A DNA stretch of 64,000 bases from Rhodospirillaceae bacterium (GCA_018667335.1 JABIVD010000061.1:1-64000), one strand, 5' to 3'; positions 38,044 through 47,212 are shown, counted from the stretch's first letter. The notes: generated by a model from the sequence alone, not told the origin. Numbers and translations are program-made.

Positions 38044-39120
38044 CTAATTCGCCGCCTTGATCAACTTTTCCATCGCATCGAAGCACGGAGGCCAGAACGC
38101 CGACAGAAAGCCGACCGCCTCCTGTTCGGACGTTTCGGAGCGATTGCCGTCAGCGTCGTGGGCCTCCCCGATCGTATAGCGCAACTCCGTACCGGACTCC
38201 GTCGATGTCAGGTGATAGGTCTCAGGCATGCTGATGCCGCCGCGTGCCGGGTCATCGATACGCGTGGAAAAATAGTCGAAAGGCTCCCAGTCGGTGACTC
38301 GATAGCGAAAGTCGGCTGCTTCGTGTGCGCAGTGATAATTCGATCCGGTGCCAATGCGGTTCTCGGGATTGTCGACGGTCACCGATTTCATGTCCACCAT
38401 CCAACGCTCTTTGAGTCCGGGCGCGGTCAGCGCTTCCCAGGCAACCGCAATCGGAACGTCCAAATGGCGACGGTAGGTCCACACACCGTCCTGTTCGTTC
38501 AAAAAATAGCGTTCGCGCCCGGCATGAAATTTCTCCCAGGCTTTGGCCAGGTCGTAGACCTGCATCGAAACTTCGCCAAAATGCTCGAACGGTTGCGAAA
38601 ACGGCACGAGTGCCGCCTTGAGTTCCATGGCCTCGACCGCTGCATCGCTGAAAAGAGCGTAGCTTCGAATGCCGGTCGTGGCGCTCACATCGGTCTTGGA
38701 CATACGGTGCACCAGGATAACATCCGAACCGGAGATGTCCTTCACCGGGCCGACCTCCATCTCGTCGAATTCGCCGTGATGGGCCATGATTTTTAGGTCC
38801 AGCATTCCGACATTGGCGCAGGCTTGGCATGGACAGGTCGTGTTTACGATGATGTCCTGTCGACGGGTGGTGAACGCGTTGTAGAGGTTCTCGCAGATCG
38901 TCAGAAACGTCTCGCCGGAGGGAAATTCGTTCTGCGTCGAATAGGCCAGCACCGCATCACCGTCCATCTTCCAGAATTGAAGCGGCTCTCCCACCTGCTC
39001 GATCAAGGAACTTAACAGCGACTGCAGAATTGGATTGGCGTGATCCTGTTCGGAGGATGTCAGGAACTGCGTATAGCCTGAAATATCAGCAATCAGCAGA
39101 TATCCGGTATGGTTCGTCAT
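38044..39120 (-). CDS. DUF2652 (nucleotide-cyclase-like) / SRPBCC fusion protein
   Basis: 358 residues. The N-terminal part starts TGYLLIADISGYTQFLTSS and has FWKMDGDAVLAYS, the two Asp-bearing motifs of the class III cyclase fold as in DUF2652. Between them and the C-terminal domain lies a cysteine cluster, TCPCQACANVG. From about residue 215, RHLDVPIAVAWEALTAPGLK and the following strands match SRPBCC (START-like) ligand-binding proteins. Catalytic activity is uncertain. It converges with the cyclase-TPR gene. The stop codon TAA is at 38044-38046. Confidence 0.8.
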   Translation of the reverse strand: MTNHTGYLLIADISGYTQFLTSSEQDHANPILQSLLSSLIEQVGEPLQFWKMDGDAVLAYSTQNEFPSGETFLTICENLYNAFTTRRQDIIVNTTCPCQACANVGMLDLKIMAHHGEFDEMEVGPVKDISGSDVILVHRMSKTDVSATTGIRSYALFSDAAVEAMELKAALVPFSQPFEHFGEVSMQVYDLAKAWEKFHAGRERYFLNEQDGVWTYRRHLDVPIAVAWEALTAPGLKERWMVDMKSVTVDNPENRIGTGSNYHCAHEAADFRYRVTDWEPFDYFSTRIDDPARGGISMPETYHLTSTESGTELRYTIGEAHDADGNRSETSEQEAVGFLSAFWPPCFDAMEKLIKAAN

Positions 39121-39204
39121 CGGGATTCTCCAAGGTTTTGAAGTGCAATCAATTCAGAACGCAGAGTCCCGCCGGTCTTCCGGATGGCAAAAAAACGCGG
39201 CCTT

Positions 39205-39510
39205 CTAGGTGTAAAACAGCTGTTCATGTGAAACACCGTCATCCCCGAAAGTGATCAATCCGGCACCAACGATGTCACCCAATTCCCACTTGCACCATGC
39301 CGTGCTGCCCTCGACGACGACATCAGTGATGATCATTTTGTCGCCCAGCTTTGTGAGCTCGGCGATGTAATCGGGTAAGTCACCCTTTCCGTATGATTTT
39401 CCGTCCTTATCGAGGAGTTTGTAATCATCGGTCACATTTGCGGCAATTTGATCCGCCTTCAGCTCTCCAAACCCAGTTGCATAGCCACCCAACTTTTCTG
39501 ATGCCGACAT
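39205..39510 (-). CDS. SnoaL/NTF2-like small protein
   Basis: 101 residues. The pattern GYATGFGELKADQIAANVTD, then YKLLDKDGKSYGKGDLPDYI and TAWCKWELGDIVGAGLITF, fits the NTF2-like cone fold (SnoaL family). The ATG at 39510 has a strong GGAGGAAG upstream. No catalytic residues can be assigned. It lies 84 bases upstream of the DUF2652/SRPBCC gene on the same strand and could be cotranscribed. Base composition is low in GC for this window. Confidence 0.7.
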   Translation of the reverse strand: MSASEKLGGYATGFGELKADQIAANVTDDYKLLDKDGKSYGKGDLPDYIAELTKLGDKMIITDVVVEGSTAWCKWELGDIVGAGLITFGDDGVSHEQLFYT

Positions 39511-39955
39511 TTTTCTTCCTCCGTTTGCGCGCTGATATGTGACGCAGAAGCACGATAACAGAACCGTGAGTGGATGCCACAGCTAGGAAGCCATCGCGGG
39601 CGTTGGCGGGTTTCAGGAGCCGATGCGACGATTGAGATCAACGCCTTGGGTGCACTCCCTGCTGTGATTGATCTGGTAATCGAAGCAACGGAGGCCGGTG
39701 AACTTGATCAAGTTCCGGAGGTCGTCGGTTCGACCCCGTCGGGCTCCACCAAATTAAACAAGGGCTTAGCGAGAAATCGCTGGGCTTTTTGTTTTTGCGG
39801 GCATGCGTGATCCGAACTGCCCGGTCCCCGGGGTTCGCGAAGTCTATCGACAGGGTCTAATCCGGCATCATAGTGTTATGCGGAAACTCTTGTGGGGTAT
39901 CCGCCGGGACGATCAAAAATATCGTTCTGGATAGGTCAAACAGGGAGAAACGATC
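39511..39955. other. Gene-free stretch holding the right-hand tRNA tail copy
   Basis: 445 bases without a supportable gene. It contains the SnoaL-like gene's upstream region, the tRNA 3'-end copy at 39718-39770 with its own terminator-like hairpin (39759-39795), and the upstream region of the ankyrin gene. A small plus-strand frame (39574-39810) runs through the tRNA copy and is not credible as a protein. Confidence 0.6.
39718..39770 (+). repeat. Direct repeat, copy 2 (tRNA-Ala 3' half, attachment-site-like)
   Basis: This copy matches 36083-36135 at 51 of 53 positions and is not joined to a tRNA 5' half; the sequence to its left (a GAACTTGATCAAGTTC palindrome) is unrelated. The hairpin that follows keeps its shape by a paired change (AGCGA/TCGCT here, AGCCA/TGGCT at copy 1) and ends in T residues. 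Confidence 0.75.
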
Positions 39956-40396
39956 ATGCGCAATGCATCGCTTTCTTTAGCATCGCTGGCCTTCGCTATG
40001 ATGTTCGCCCATCCGGTTTACGCCGATGAACGGTGTAGCTCGTTGGGCGATGCTGCATCCAGCGGCGACACCAATGAGATGTCACGGCTGATCGCATCCG
40101 GAGTTGGTGTCAATTGCACCTACACGGCGAGCTATGTGGATTCAGATAGCGGCGAGACCGTCACCTACACCTCTACGCCTCTGATCGAGGCGGCATACGC
40201 TGCCCGCATGAAACCCGTACAACTCCTGTTGAGCCAAGGCGCAAACGTCAACATCAGGGATGGCTACGGGCATACGCCGCTCGACGAAGTGGATATGGCC
40301 CTTGAAGATATGTTTTGGGACGCGAGTGAGCGGGAGTTCGAGGAAGGCGAGGAAGTTTATCGTCTACTGGAAAACGCTGGCGCGAGGCACAATTGA
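39956..40396 (+). CDS. Secreted ankyrin-repeat protein
   Basis: 146 residues. A signal peptide (MRNASLSLASLAFAMMFAHP, probable cleavage after VYA) precedes ankyrin repeats: GDTNEMSRLIASGVGVNC, TPLIEAAYAARMKPVQLLLS, then GANVNIRDGYGHTPLDEVD. It is probably periplasmic and probably binds a protein; no enzyme motif is visible. GGGAGAAACG precedes the ATG. It lies just beyond the tRNA tail copy, so it may belong to an older inserted layer. Confidence 0.85.
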   Translation: MRNASLSLASLAFAMMFAHPVYADERCSSLGDAASSGDTNEMSRLIASGVGVNCTYTASYVDSDSGETVTYTSTPLIEAAYAARMKPVQLLLSQGANVNIRDGYGHTPLDEVDMALEDMFWDASEREFEEGEEVYRLLENAGARHN

Positions 40397-40452
40397 GTTC
40401 ATGGAATTATTGAGGCCGGCCCTCAAAGATGTCCGGTCCCACCAAAATCCAG

Positions 40453-40480
40453 AAAAGCCCGGCCTTGCGCCGGGCTTTTT
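40453..40480 (+). terminator. Intrinsic terminator after the ankyrin gene
   Basis: AAAAGCCCGG at 40453-40462 pairs with CCGGGCTTTT at 40470-40479 around CCTTGCG, followed by T. The A/T flanks would allow use from either side. Confidence 0.82.
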
Positions 40481-40555
40481 CGTGTCTCGTCCCCGTTGCC
40501 GCGACATTGCCGCGGGTATTGGTTAACCTGATCGGCACATCAGGAGGAATGGAAC

Positions 40556-41353
40556 ATGCCCCAACTCATCGATCTCACCCGGCCCATCGACACCAAGAAC
40601 CGCGAGCTCGTCTCCGAGGAGATGCAAGGCCTGGCGAGCATCTTCGGCCCCAAGATCACCTATCACCGGCCCGAGGATATGGGCCGCGAGCGCATGATGG
40701 GATTCTTCGGCTGTGCTGCAGAACATCTGCCCGACGGTGAGGGCTGGGGCGAGGAAATGCTGAACGACATGAACACCCATTGCTCAACCCATGTGGACGC
40801 GCCCTATCACAGCGGCAACACCATCGAGGGGAAGCCCGCGCGCAAGATCCACGAGATCGATGTGCAGGAGCTGTACTGCCCCGGGATGGTCCTGGACATG
40901 CGGCCCTATGCCAAGCCGAACGAGGCCTTTTCCATCGAGGATCTGCAGGCGGCAATCGACACGGTTGGCCGGCCGATCGCGGAGGGCGATGCGGTCATGC
41001 TGCGCACGGGCCAGGAACGCTACGGTATGAAGGATCCCGAGTTCTGGACCTATCCGGGCATGACCCGCGATAGCACGGTGTTCCTGACGGGGCAGGGCGC
41101 GCGGGTGCTCGGCACGGACGCGGTCGGTTGGGACCGGCCATTCCCAGTGATGAAGAAGGCCTTCGAGGAGACCGGCGACAAGTCGGAGATCTGGGATGGC
41201 CATTTCGCGGTGCGCGAGCGGGAGGCCTTCATCGTGCAGCAGCTCGACAACCTCGCCGCCTTGCCGCCGACCGGCTACATGGTCGCCTTCTTCCCGATCA
41301 AGCTGGTCGGGACCAGCGCCGCACCCGCGCGGGTCGTGGCGTTTCTGGACTAG
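40556..41353 (+). CDS. Cyclase-family metal hydrolase (kynurenine formamidase-like)
   Basis: 265 residues. MNTHCSTHVDAPYHSG is a variant of the family metal-binding motif HxGTHxDxPxH, with Ser for Gly. PIAEGDAVMLRTGQERYG and VGWDRPF near the C-terminus are also typical. Family members hydrolyse amides or lactone-like substrates such as N-formylkynurenine; this one's substrate is not known. GGAGGAAT precedes ATG 40556. The SDR gene starts 29 bases later and RidA follows, which suggests a small catabolic operon. Confidence 0.87.
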   Translation: MPQLIDLTRPIDTKNRELVSEEMQGLASIFGPKITYHRPEDMGRERMMGFFGCAAEHLPDGEGWGEEMLNDMNTHCSTHVDAPYHSGNTIEGKPARKIHEIDVQELYCPGMVLDMRPYAKPNEAFSIEDLQAAIDTVGRPIAEGDAVMLRTGQERYGMKDPEFWTYPGMTRDSTVFLTGQGARVLGTDAVGWDRPFPVMKKAFEETGDKSEIWDGHFAVREREAFIVQQLDNLAALPPTGYMVAFFPIKLVGTSAAPARVVAFLD

Positions 41354-41382
41354 GTTGTGGGGACCGCCGCCGGGAAAGAAAT

Positions 41383-42174
41383 ATGTCGTATCTGACAGGC
41401 ATGCGGGCGCTGGTGACCGGCGGCAGCCGGGGCATCGGCCTGGCCATCGCCGGGGCGTTCGCGCGCGAGGGTGCGGATCTGTGCCTGGCCGCGACGGATC
41501 GCGGGCGCCTCGAGAATGCGCGCGCCGGGATCGAGGGGGCTGTCGCAACCGCCGCCGCGCCCATCGAGCTGGCGGACTTTGATATCACCGACCGGGCGGC
41601 CTGTTTCGATGCCGTTGCCCGTCTGAACGCCGAATGGGGACGGATCGACATTCTGGTCAATTGTGCCGGTGCGTACCGGGCCTCGCGGTTTCTCGACTAT
41701 GACATCGACGAAATCGACCGCCTGATGCGGGTCAATTATATGGGCACCGTGCACATGATGCAGGCCGCCCTGCCGGGCATGCAGGCGCGTGAATACGGGC
41801 GGGTCATCAACATCGCCTCGACCGCGGGCAAATGGGGTTCGGCCAACCAGAGCGCCTACAATGCCAGCAAGCATGCCGTTGTCGGCCTGACCCGTTCGGT
41901 GGCGCTTGAGATGGCAGGGGTGGGCGTCACGGTCAACGCCATCTGTCCGGGGCTCGTCGACACCGAACTCGGCGAGGGGCTGGTCGCCGAATATGCCGAC
42001 ATAAGCGGCACGACTGCGGAGGCGATGATGCAGGCGCTCCTGGCGCGGATACCGGTCGGCCGGGTGATCCAGCCCGAGGAAGTGGCCGAACTCGCCGTCT
42101 ATCTGGCGCGGCGTGAGTCCGGCGGCATGACCGGCCAGTCGCTGTTGTATGACGGCGGTATGCTGATGGTGTGA
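41383..42174 (+). CDS. Short-chain dehydrogenase/reductase (SDR family)
   Basis: 263 residues. RALVTGGSRGIGLAIAGAF is the cofactor loop (TGxxxGxG) and NCAGAY the NAG motif. The catalytic Ser-Tyr-Lys can be read in NIASTAGKWG and SAYNASKHAVVGLTR. AICPGLVDTEL and GQSLLYDGG close the fold. It oxidises or reduces an alcohol/ketone with NAD(P). ATG 41383 has GGGAAAGAAAT upstream; the longer frame overlaps the cyclase-family gene. It is second in a three-gene group. Confidence 0.93.
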   Translation: MSYLTGMRALVTGGSRGIGLAIAGAFAREGADLCLAATDRGRLENARAGIEGAVATAAAPIELADFDITDRAACFDAVARLNAEWGRIDILVNCAGAYRASRFLDYDIDEIDRLMRVNYMGTVHMMQAALPGMQAREYGRVINIASTAGKWGSANQSAYNASKHAVVGLTRSVALEMAGVGVTVNAICPGLVDTELGEGLVAEYADISGTTAEAMMQALLARIPVGRVIQPEEVAELAVYLARRESGGMTGQSLLYDGGMLMV

Positions 42175-42222
42175 CGGAAGCGTCATGACGCCGCTCATGG
42201 GAAAATATCAGAGGGGAAGACA

Positions 42223-42612
42223 ATGCGGAAAACAGTATCGGCACCCGGTGCGAAATCACCGGCACGCGCGGCCCTGACAGGCGGGGTCGCGCTGGGTGAT
42301 CAAGTCATCCTGAGCGGCCAGATGGCCTATGACCCGGAATATGACGGCATTCCCCCGGACATGGACGCGGCGGCACAGACCCGGGCCATCATGGAGAAGA
42401 TCGGGGCGCTGCTCGCATCGGAAGGGCTCGATCATGGCGATATCGTCAAGGTCACGATCTTCCTCACCGATATCGGGGATCTGCGGGCGATGAACGAGGT
42501 GTATTCGAGCTACGTCCGTGAGCCCTATCCGGCGCGTTCGACCGTCGGTGTGACGTTCCTTGCGGTCCCCAACGGCCGGGTCGAGATCGAGGCACTGGCC
42601 ATTCGCTCCTGA
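42223..42612 (+). CDS. RidA/YjgF/YER057c-family protein
   Basis: 129 residues. The family pattern is clear: GDQVILSGQMAYDP, DHGDIVKVTIFLTDIGDLRA and YPARSTVGVTFLAVPNGRVE, with the arginine of PARSTVGV that binds the imine acid. RidA-type proteins hydrolyse reactive enamine/imine intermediates; members in catabolic operons often act on the pathway's own imine. It lies 48 bases after the SDR gene. Confidence 0.92.
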   Translation: MRKTVSAPGAKSPARAALTGGVALGDQVILSGQMAYDPEYDGIPPDMDAAAQTRAIMEKIGALLASEGLDHGDIVKVTIFLTDIGDLRAMNEVYSSYVREPYPARSTVGVTFLAVPNGRVEIEALAIRS

Positions 42613-42956
42613 CGCCAGCGCGTCTGCACGTTGCTGGCGACTGCACCCGTGGCCCCCCTGCAACGAATGTCTAATAGACTGGCGCAATGCACTCGGGTTG
42701 ATTGGAGGCTCGGAGGCGGTTGCGCAGTTTTGCTGCAACGCCATCTAGTTCCTCCGTTCCCCCGACCCTTTCATGGGGTCATCTCAGTGCAGGGCTCTGC
42801 CCTGCACTTTTTTTGTCTGCGTTTTGTCGAGGCTGCGCCTCGGTGTTTCGCCCGGGCTTCGTCTTGTATCCGGGCTTCGTCGTGCATCTTTTATGCTACG
42901 TTTTGCGCCCGGGCCGGTCGTGACGACCGGCTGGATTGCATGAGTGCGGCGAGCAG
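42613..42956. other. Gene-free stretch with terminator and short direct repeats
   Basis: 344 bases without a gene. They hold the terminator at 42787-42814, a small palindrome (GAGGC-TGC-GCCTC) near 42829-42841, and a repeated CCGGGCTTCGTC around 42850-42885. The start region of the large sensor kinase follows. Confidence 0.6.
42787..42814 (+). terminator. Intrinsic terminator after the RidA operon
   Basis: A perfect 9-bp stem (GTGCAGGGC at 42787-42795 with GCCCTGCAC at 42799-42807), TCT loop and seven T residues. It lies 175 bases after the RidA gene's stop, and no other gene precedes it on this strand. Confidence 0.88.
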
Positions 42957-45900
42957 ATGCTAACCAACTGGACCATTCTCGGCGCGTCGCTGGTCTATAT
43001 CGGCGTGCTGTTCGCGATCGCCTATTGGGGTGACCGCACGGCGCAGCGCCACGGCTCGCGCATTCGCGCCAAGCCCGTGATCTACGCCCTGTCGCTCGCG
43101 GTCTACTGCACCTCCTGGACTTTCTACGGCAGCGTCGGGCTGGCCTCGAGCTCCGGCTATGATTTCATCCCGGTCTATCTCGGCCCGGTCCTGCTGTTCA
43201 CGGCGGGCTATTTCGTGCTGCGCAAGATCGTGCGGATCGGCAAGGCCGAGAACATCACCACCATCGCCGATTTCATCGCCGCCCGCTTCGGCAAGAGCCA
43301 GGCGCTGGCCGCGATCGTGACCCTGTTCGTCGTGATCGGCATCCTTCCCTATATCGCGCTGCAGCTGAAGGCGGTGTCGACCAGCTTCAACGTGCTGGTC
43401 AGCTATCCCGAGATCATCATGCCGGCCGGCGTCGCGGGCACGGCCTGGTGGGCCGATACCGCGCTCGTGGTGGCGCTGCTGATGGCCGTGTTCTCGATCA
43501 TGTTCGGGACCCGCAACATCGACGCGACGGAGCACCATCAGGGGATGATGCTGGCGATCGCGTTTGAATCGATCGTCAAGCTGGTGGCGTTCCTCGCGGC
43601 CGGTATCTTCGTGACGTTCTACATGTTCGACGGGTTCGGGGATCTGGCGGCGCGCGCGGGCGCGGTGGATAGCATCGCCGCGCGCTTCGCCGTTGATATC
43701 CACACGTCCAAATGGGTAACGATCACGCTCCTGTCGCTGATGGCGATTATCTGCCTGCCCCGCCAGTTCCATGTGGCGGTGGTCGAGAATGCGGACGAAG
43801 GCGAGCTCAAGACCGCGGCCTGGATGTTCCCGGCCTATCTCGTGCTGATTAATATTTTCGTCATCCCGATCGCGCTGGCCGGCCTGCTGTTGTTCGATGG
43901 TGGTGGTAGCGGCGGCGGGGTCGATGCCGACACGTTCGTCCTGACCCTGCCGATGCTGGCGCAGCAGGAGACGCTCACCCTGTTGGTCTTCATCGGTGGT
44001 CTGTCGGCGGCCACGGGGATGGTGATTGTCGCCACGGTGGCACTGGCGACGATGATCTCGAACGACGTCTTCACGCCGCTGTATCTGCGCTACTGGTATG
44101 GCGATGCGCGCAGCGACGCCGATGTCGGCGCGACCCTGCTGAATGTCCGCCGCATCGCGATGACGGCCATCCTGCTTCTGGCCTTCGCCTATTACCGCGT
44201 GGCTGGCGACGGCCAGGCGCTGGCGTCGATCGGGTTGATTTCCTTTGCCGGGGTCGCGCAGTTCGCGCCGGCGATCTTCGGCGGAATATTCTGGTCCCGG
44301 GCGACCCGCGTCGGCGCGCTCGCCGGCATCCTGGCGGGCAGCGGGGTCTGGCTCTACACGCTGTTGCTGCCGACCTTCGCGGCCAGCTCATGGTTCCCCG
44401 ACACGCTGCTCACGGCGGGCCCGGCGGGCATCGCTATGCTGCGCCCCCAGGCTTTGTTCGGAATCGAATTCGGCGATCCCCTGTCTCACGGCGTGTTCTG
44501 GAGCCTGTCGGCCAACATCGCGCTGCTGGTCGTGTTGTCGCTGACCAACAGGCCGAGCGTGGTCGAACGCGGCCAGGCGCGTGCCTTCGTCGAGGTCATG
44601 GGGGCGGAACGCACCGCCCGGCCGCGGGCCTACAAGGGCGCGCTGACGATCCGCGATCTGGAGGAGCTGGCGGGGCGCTATCTCGGGGCCGCCGTGTCGG
44701 AACGGGCCTTCGCGCAGTATCTTGCCGAGCGCGAGCCGGCCCTGTCGGCCGATGACCCGGTCGATGCCGGTGTTCTGCGTTTCTCCGAGCGGCTGCTCGC
44801 CAGCGCCATTGGCGCGTCGTCCGCGCGGTTGGTCATCGCCTTGTCGCTCGAGCGCGAGGATATCGACATGGAAAGCGCCATGTCGCTGCTCGACGATGCG
44901 TCGGCCGCCATCCAGTACAATCGCGAATTGCTGCAGATGACCATGGAGAACATGCGCCAGGGCATCGCGGTGTTCGACGAGGATCTGCGCCTCGCCTGGC
45001 TCAATGAGCGGTTCAGGGATTATCTCGGTCTGCCCGAGAAATACGGCCGCGTGGGCGTGCCCGTCGAGGAAATCATTCGCTACAGCGCCGAGCAGGGCGA
45101 GTATGGGCCGGGCGAGGTCGAGACGATCGTCAACGACCTGCTGGCCCAGTATCAACTGCGCGCACCCGCAACCTATGAGCGCCGGCTCGATGACGGCACC
45201 GTCCTCGAGGTCCGAACAAGCCCGATGCCGGCCGGCGGCGTCGCGGTGAGTCTGATGGATCTGACCGATCGCGTGGAGGCCGCGGCCGAGCTCGAAGTTG
45301 CCAAGCGCGACCTGGAGCAGCGCGTCGATGAGCGTACCCGCGACCTGATGGATTTGAACGAACAATTGCGCCGCGCCTCTGACGCCGCGCAACAGGCCAA
45401 CCTCGGCAAGACCCGTTTCCTGGCCGCGGCCAGCCATGATCTGCTGCAACCGCTCAACGCCGCCCGGCTGTTCCTGTCGTCGCTCGCCGAACGACCGATC
45501 GAGCATGAGAATGCCGAGCTGGTAGGCCGGGTCGATGCGTCGTTGCGCTCGGTCGAGGATCTGCTCTCGGGCCTGCTCGATATCTCGAAGCTCGATGCCG
45601 GTGGCGTCGCGCCGCAGGTCGAGGACTTCGCGCTCGAAGAATTATTGCGCGCGATGGGCACCGAGTTTGCCCCCTTCGCCGAGGAGCGCGACATCGACCT
45701 GCGGATCGTCGCGTCGCGCCGCATCGTGCGTAGCGACCGGCGCCAGTTGCGGCGCATCCTGCAAAATCTCATGTCCAACGCCATCCGCTACACCCCACCT
45801 GGCGGGCGCGTGCTCATCGGCTGCCGCAACGCGGGTGAGCGCGTGAAGCTGGAAGTCTGGGACACGGGTCCGGGCATCCCCGAGGATATGCGCGATGCGG

Positions 45901-46517
45901 TGTTCCAGGAGTTTCAGCGTCTGCCTCATGGCGACGCGGACGATCAGGGCCTCGGTCTCGGGCTCGCCATCGTCGAGCGGATCGCGCGCATTCTCGGCCA
46001 CACGATCGAGCTGCGCAGCATCAAGGACAGCGGATCGGTTTTCGCCGTCACGGTGCCGCGCGGCCAGGGGTCAAAGGTGGCCGATGGTCCGGCGGCACAA
46101 CCCGTAATCCGCGCCGGAGAGCTGACCGGCGCCGTGGTGCTGTGCATCGACGACAATCTCGATGTGCGCGACGGGATGGAGGCGTTGCTGGGGGGGTGGA
46201 ATTGCGATGTGCGCACAGCTGCGGCCGGCAGCGAATGGCGGCGCGTGCTGGAAGGCGACGCGCCCGACCTCATCCTCGCCGACTATCATCTCGCCGGCGA
46301 CGAGAAGGGCCCCGACGTGGTGACCGAAGTTTGCGGCGTGTTCGAACGCGTGATCCCCGCGATCATCATCACGGCCGACCCGTCCGAGGAACTCCGCGTG
46401 GAGGCGGGCCGCCGCGGCCAGGTGGTGCTCAGTAAGCCGGTCAAACCCGCGGCCTTGCGGGCCCTGATGACCCGCATGCTGGCCCAGCGCGCCACCGTGA
46501 GTCGCCAGGCGTCGTGA
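42957..46517 (+). CDS. Hybrid sensor histidine kinase with sodium:solute symporter domain (CrbS/CbrA-like)
   Basis: 1186 residues from ATG 42957; a TTG at 42936 is in frame. The first ~560 residues are about 13 membrane helices of the SSS family (KPVIYALSLAVYCTSWTFYG, then NITTIADFIAARFGKSQALA). A PAS-like domain follows (MENMRQGIAVFDEDLRLAWL), then a coiled coil with LEQRVDERTRDL. The H-box is FLAAASHDLLQPLNAARLF, with ATPase motifs NLMSNAIRYTP, WDTGPGI and GLGLGLAIVERI. A receiver domain at the end has CIDDNLDVRDG and LILADYHLAGDEKG, with the phospho-Asp. Relatives sense acetate or amino acids (CrbS, CbrA). The LuxR regulator gene converges with it. Confidence 0.92.
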   Translation: MLTNWTILGASLVYIGVLFAIAYWGDRTAQRHGSRIRAKPVIYALSLAVYCTSWTFYGSVGLASSSGYDFIPVYLGPVLLFTAGYFVLRKIVRIGKAENITTIADFIAARFGKSQALAAIVTLFVVIGILPYIALQLKAVSTSFNVLVSYPEIIMPAGVAGTAWWADTALVVALLMAVFSIMFGTRNIDATEHHQGMMLAIAFESIVKLVAFLAAGIFVTFYMFDGFGDLAARAGAVDSIAARFAVDIHTSKWVTITLLSLMAIICLPRQFHVAVVENADEGELKTAAWMFPAYLVLINIFVIPIALAGLLLFDGGGSGGGVDADTFVLTLPMLAQQETLTLLVFIGGLSAATGMVIVATVALATMISNDVFTPLYLRYWYGDARSDADVGATLLNVRRIAMTAILLLAFAYYRVAGDGQALASIGLISFAGVAQFAPAIFGGIFWSRATRVGALAGILAGSGVWLYTLLLPTFAASSWFPDTLLTAGPAGIAMLRPQALFGIEFGDPLSHGVFWSLSANIALLVVLSLTNRPSVVERGQARAFVEVMGAERTARPRAYKGALTIRDLEELAGRYLGAAVSERAFAQYLAEREPALSADDPVDAGVLRFSERLLASAIGASSARLVIALSLEREDIDMESAMSLLDDASAAIQYNRELLQMTMENMRQGIAVFDEDLRLAWLNERFRDYLGLPEKYGRVGVPVEEIIRYSAEQGEYGPGEVETIVNDLLAQYQLRAPATYERRLDDGTVLEVRTSPMPAGGVAVSLMDLTDRVEAAAELEVAKRDLEQRVDERTRDLMDLNEQLRRASDAAQQANLGKTRFLAAASHDLLQPLNAARLFLSSLAERPIEHENAELVGRVDASLRSVEDLLSGLLDISKLDAGGVAPQVEDFALEELLRAMGTEFAPFAEERDIDLRIVASRRIVRSDRRQLRRILQNLMSNAIRYTPPGGRVLIGCRNAGERVKLEVWDTGPGIPEDMRDAVFQEFQRLPHGDADDQGLGLGLAIVERIARILGHTIELRSIKDSGSVFAVTVPRGQGSKVADGPAAQPVIRAGELTGAVVLCIDDNLDVRDGMEALLGGWNCDVRTAAAGSEWRRVLEGDAPDLILADYHLAGDEKGPDVVTEVCGVFERVIPAIIITADPSEELRVEAGRRGQVVLSKPVKPAALRALMTRMLAQRATVSRQAS

Positions 46518-46546
46518 AGTGCCAGGTGTCATAAACTGAAAGTCGC

Positions 46547-47212
46547 CTAGCTGGCGGGAATGCCGCGGGCGGGATCCTCGACATGCAGGCGGCCGGCCAG
46601 GATGACGGCCTGTGTCCGGCTGTTGACGTCCAGCTTCTGCAGGATCGCCGAGACGTGTGACTTGACCGTCGCTTCGGAAATTTCGAGATCGTATGCGATC
46701 TGCTTGTTCAGTTTGCCGTCCGACAGCATGCCGAGCACCCGCAGCTGCTGGGGGGTCAGTGCTGCGAGCCGGGCGGCGAGCATTGCGTCCTCCGCAGAGG
46801 TGTCGGGCAGGTCGTTTGTCCCCGTCGGCAACCAGGTGTTGCCGGCGATGATGTCGCGCACCGCGCTGCGGATGTCGTCCATGGCGGCTGATTTGGGGAT
46901 GAAGCCGGCCGCACCATAGTCGACGGCCTGGCGCATGATGCGCGCGTCCGTGCTGGCCGAGATCATCGCGATCGGGACTTCGGGAAACTCGGAACGCAGG
47001 TAGACGAGCCCCGTGAAGCCGCGCATCCCGGGCATGTGCAGGTCGAGCAGGAGGAGATCGGGTGCACCCTCGCGGCGGATCGTCGCCTCCGCTTCCGCCA
47101 GGCTCGCGGCCTCGTGGAAAACGGCGCCGGACATATCCTGCGCGATGGTCTGCTTGAGTGCATCGCGCACCAGCGGATGGTCGTCCGCTATGACGATGAC
47201 GCAGTCTGACAT
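46547..47212 (-). CDS. LuxR/NarL-type response regulator (CrbR-like)
   Basis: 221 residues. The receiver starts VIVIADDHPLVRDAL and has LLLLDLHMPGMRGF with the phospho-Asp and a C-terminal lysine in GFIPKSAAMDD. The HTH is LTPQQLRVLGMLSDGKLNKQ followed by ISEATVKSHVSAILQKL. ATG 47212 has GGGGGGAGG upstream. The neighbouring SSS-kinase is the natural partner, as in CrbS/CrbR, which control acetyl-CoA synthetase in other bacteria; the target here is inferred only. Confidence 0.93.
   Translation of the reverse strand: MSDCVIVIADDHPLVRDALKQTIAQDMSGAVFHEAASLAEAEATIRREGAPDLLLLDLHMPGMRGFTGLVYLRSEFPEVPIAMISASTDARIMRQAVDYGAAGFIPKSAAMDDIRSAVRDIIAGNTWLPTGTNDLPDTSAEDAMLAARLAALTPQQLRVLGMLSDGKLNKQIAYDLEISEATVKSHVSAILQKLDVNSRTQAVILAGRLHVEDPARGIPAS

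Noticed and set aside
39574-39810. Plus-strand frame of 78 codons through the tRNA tail copy
   Set aside because: Part of its translation is the tRNA sequence itself; no ribosome binding site or similarity.
40433-40450. TCCGGTCCCACCAAAAT as a third tRNA-Ala tail copy, which would bound the ankyrin gene
   Set aside because: Only about 17 bases match, with two differences, and the sequence before it is unrelated. It is too short to distinguish from chance.
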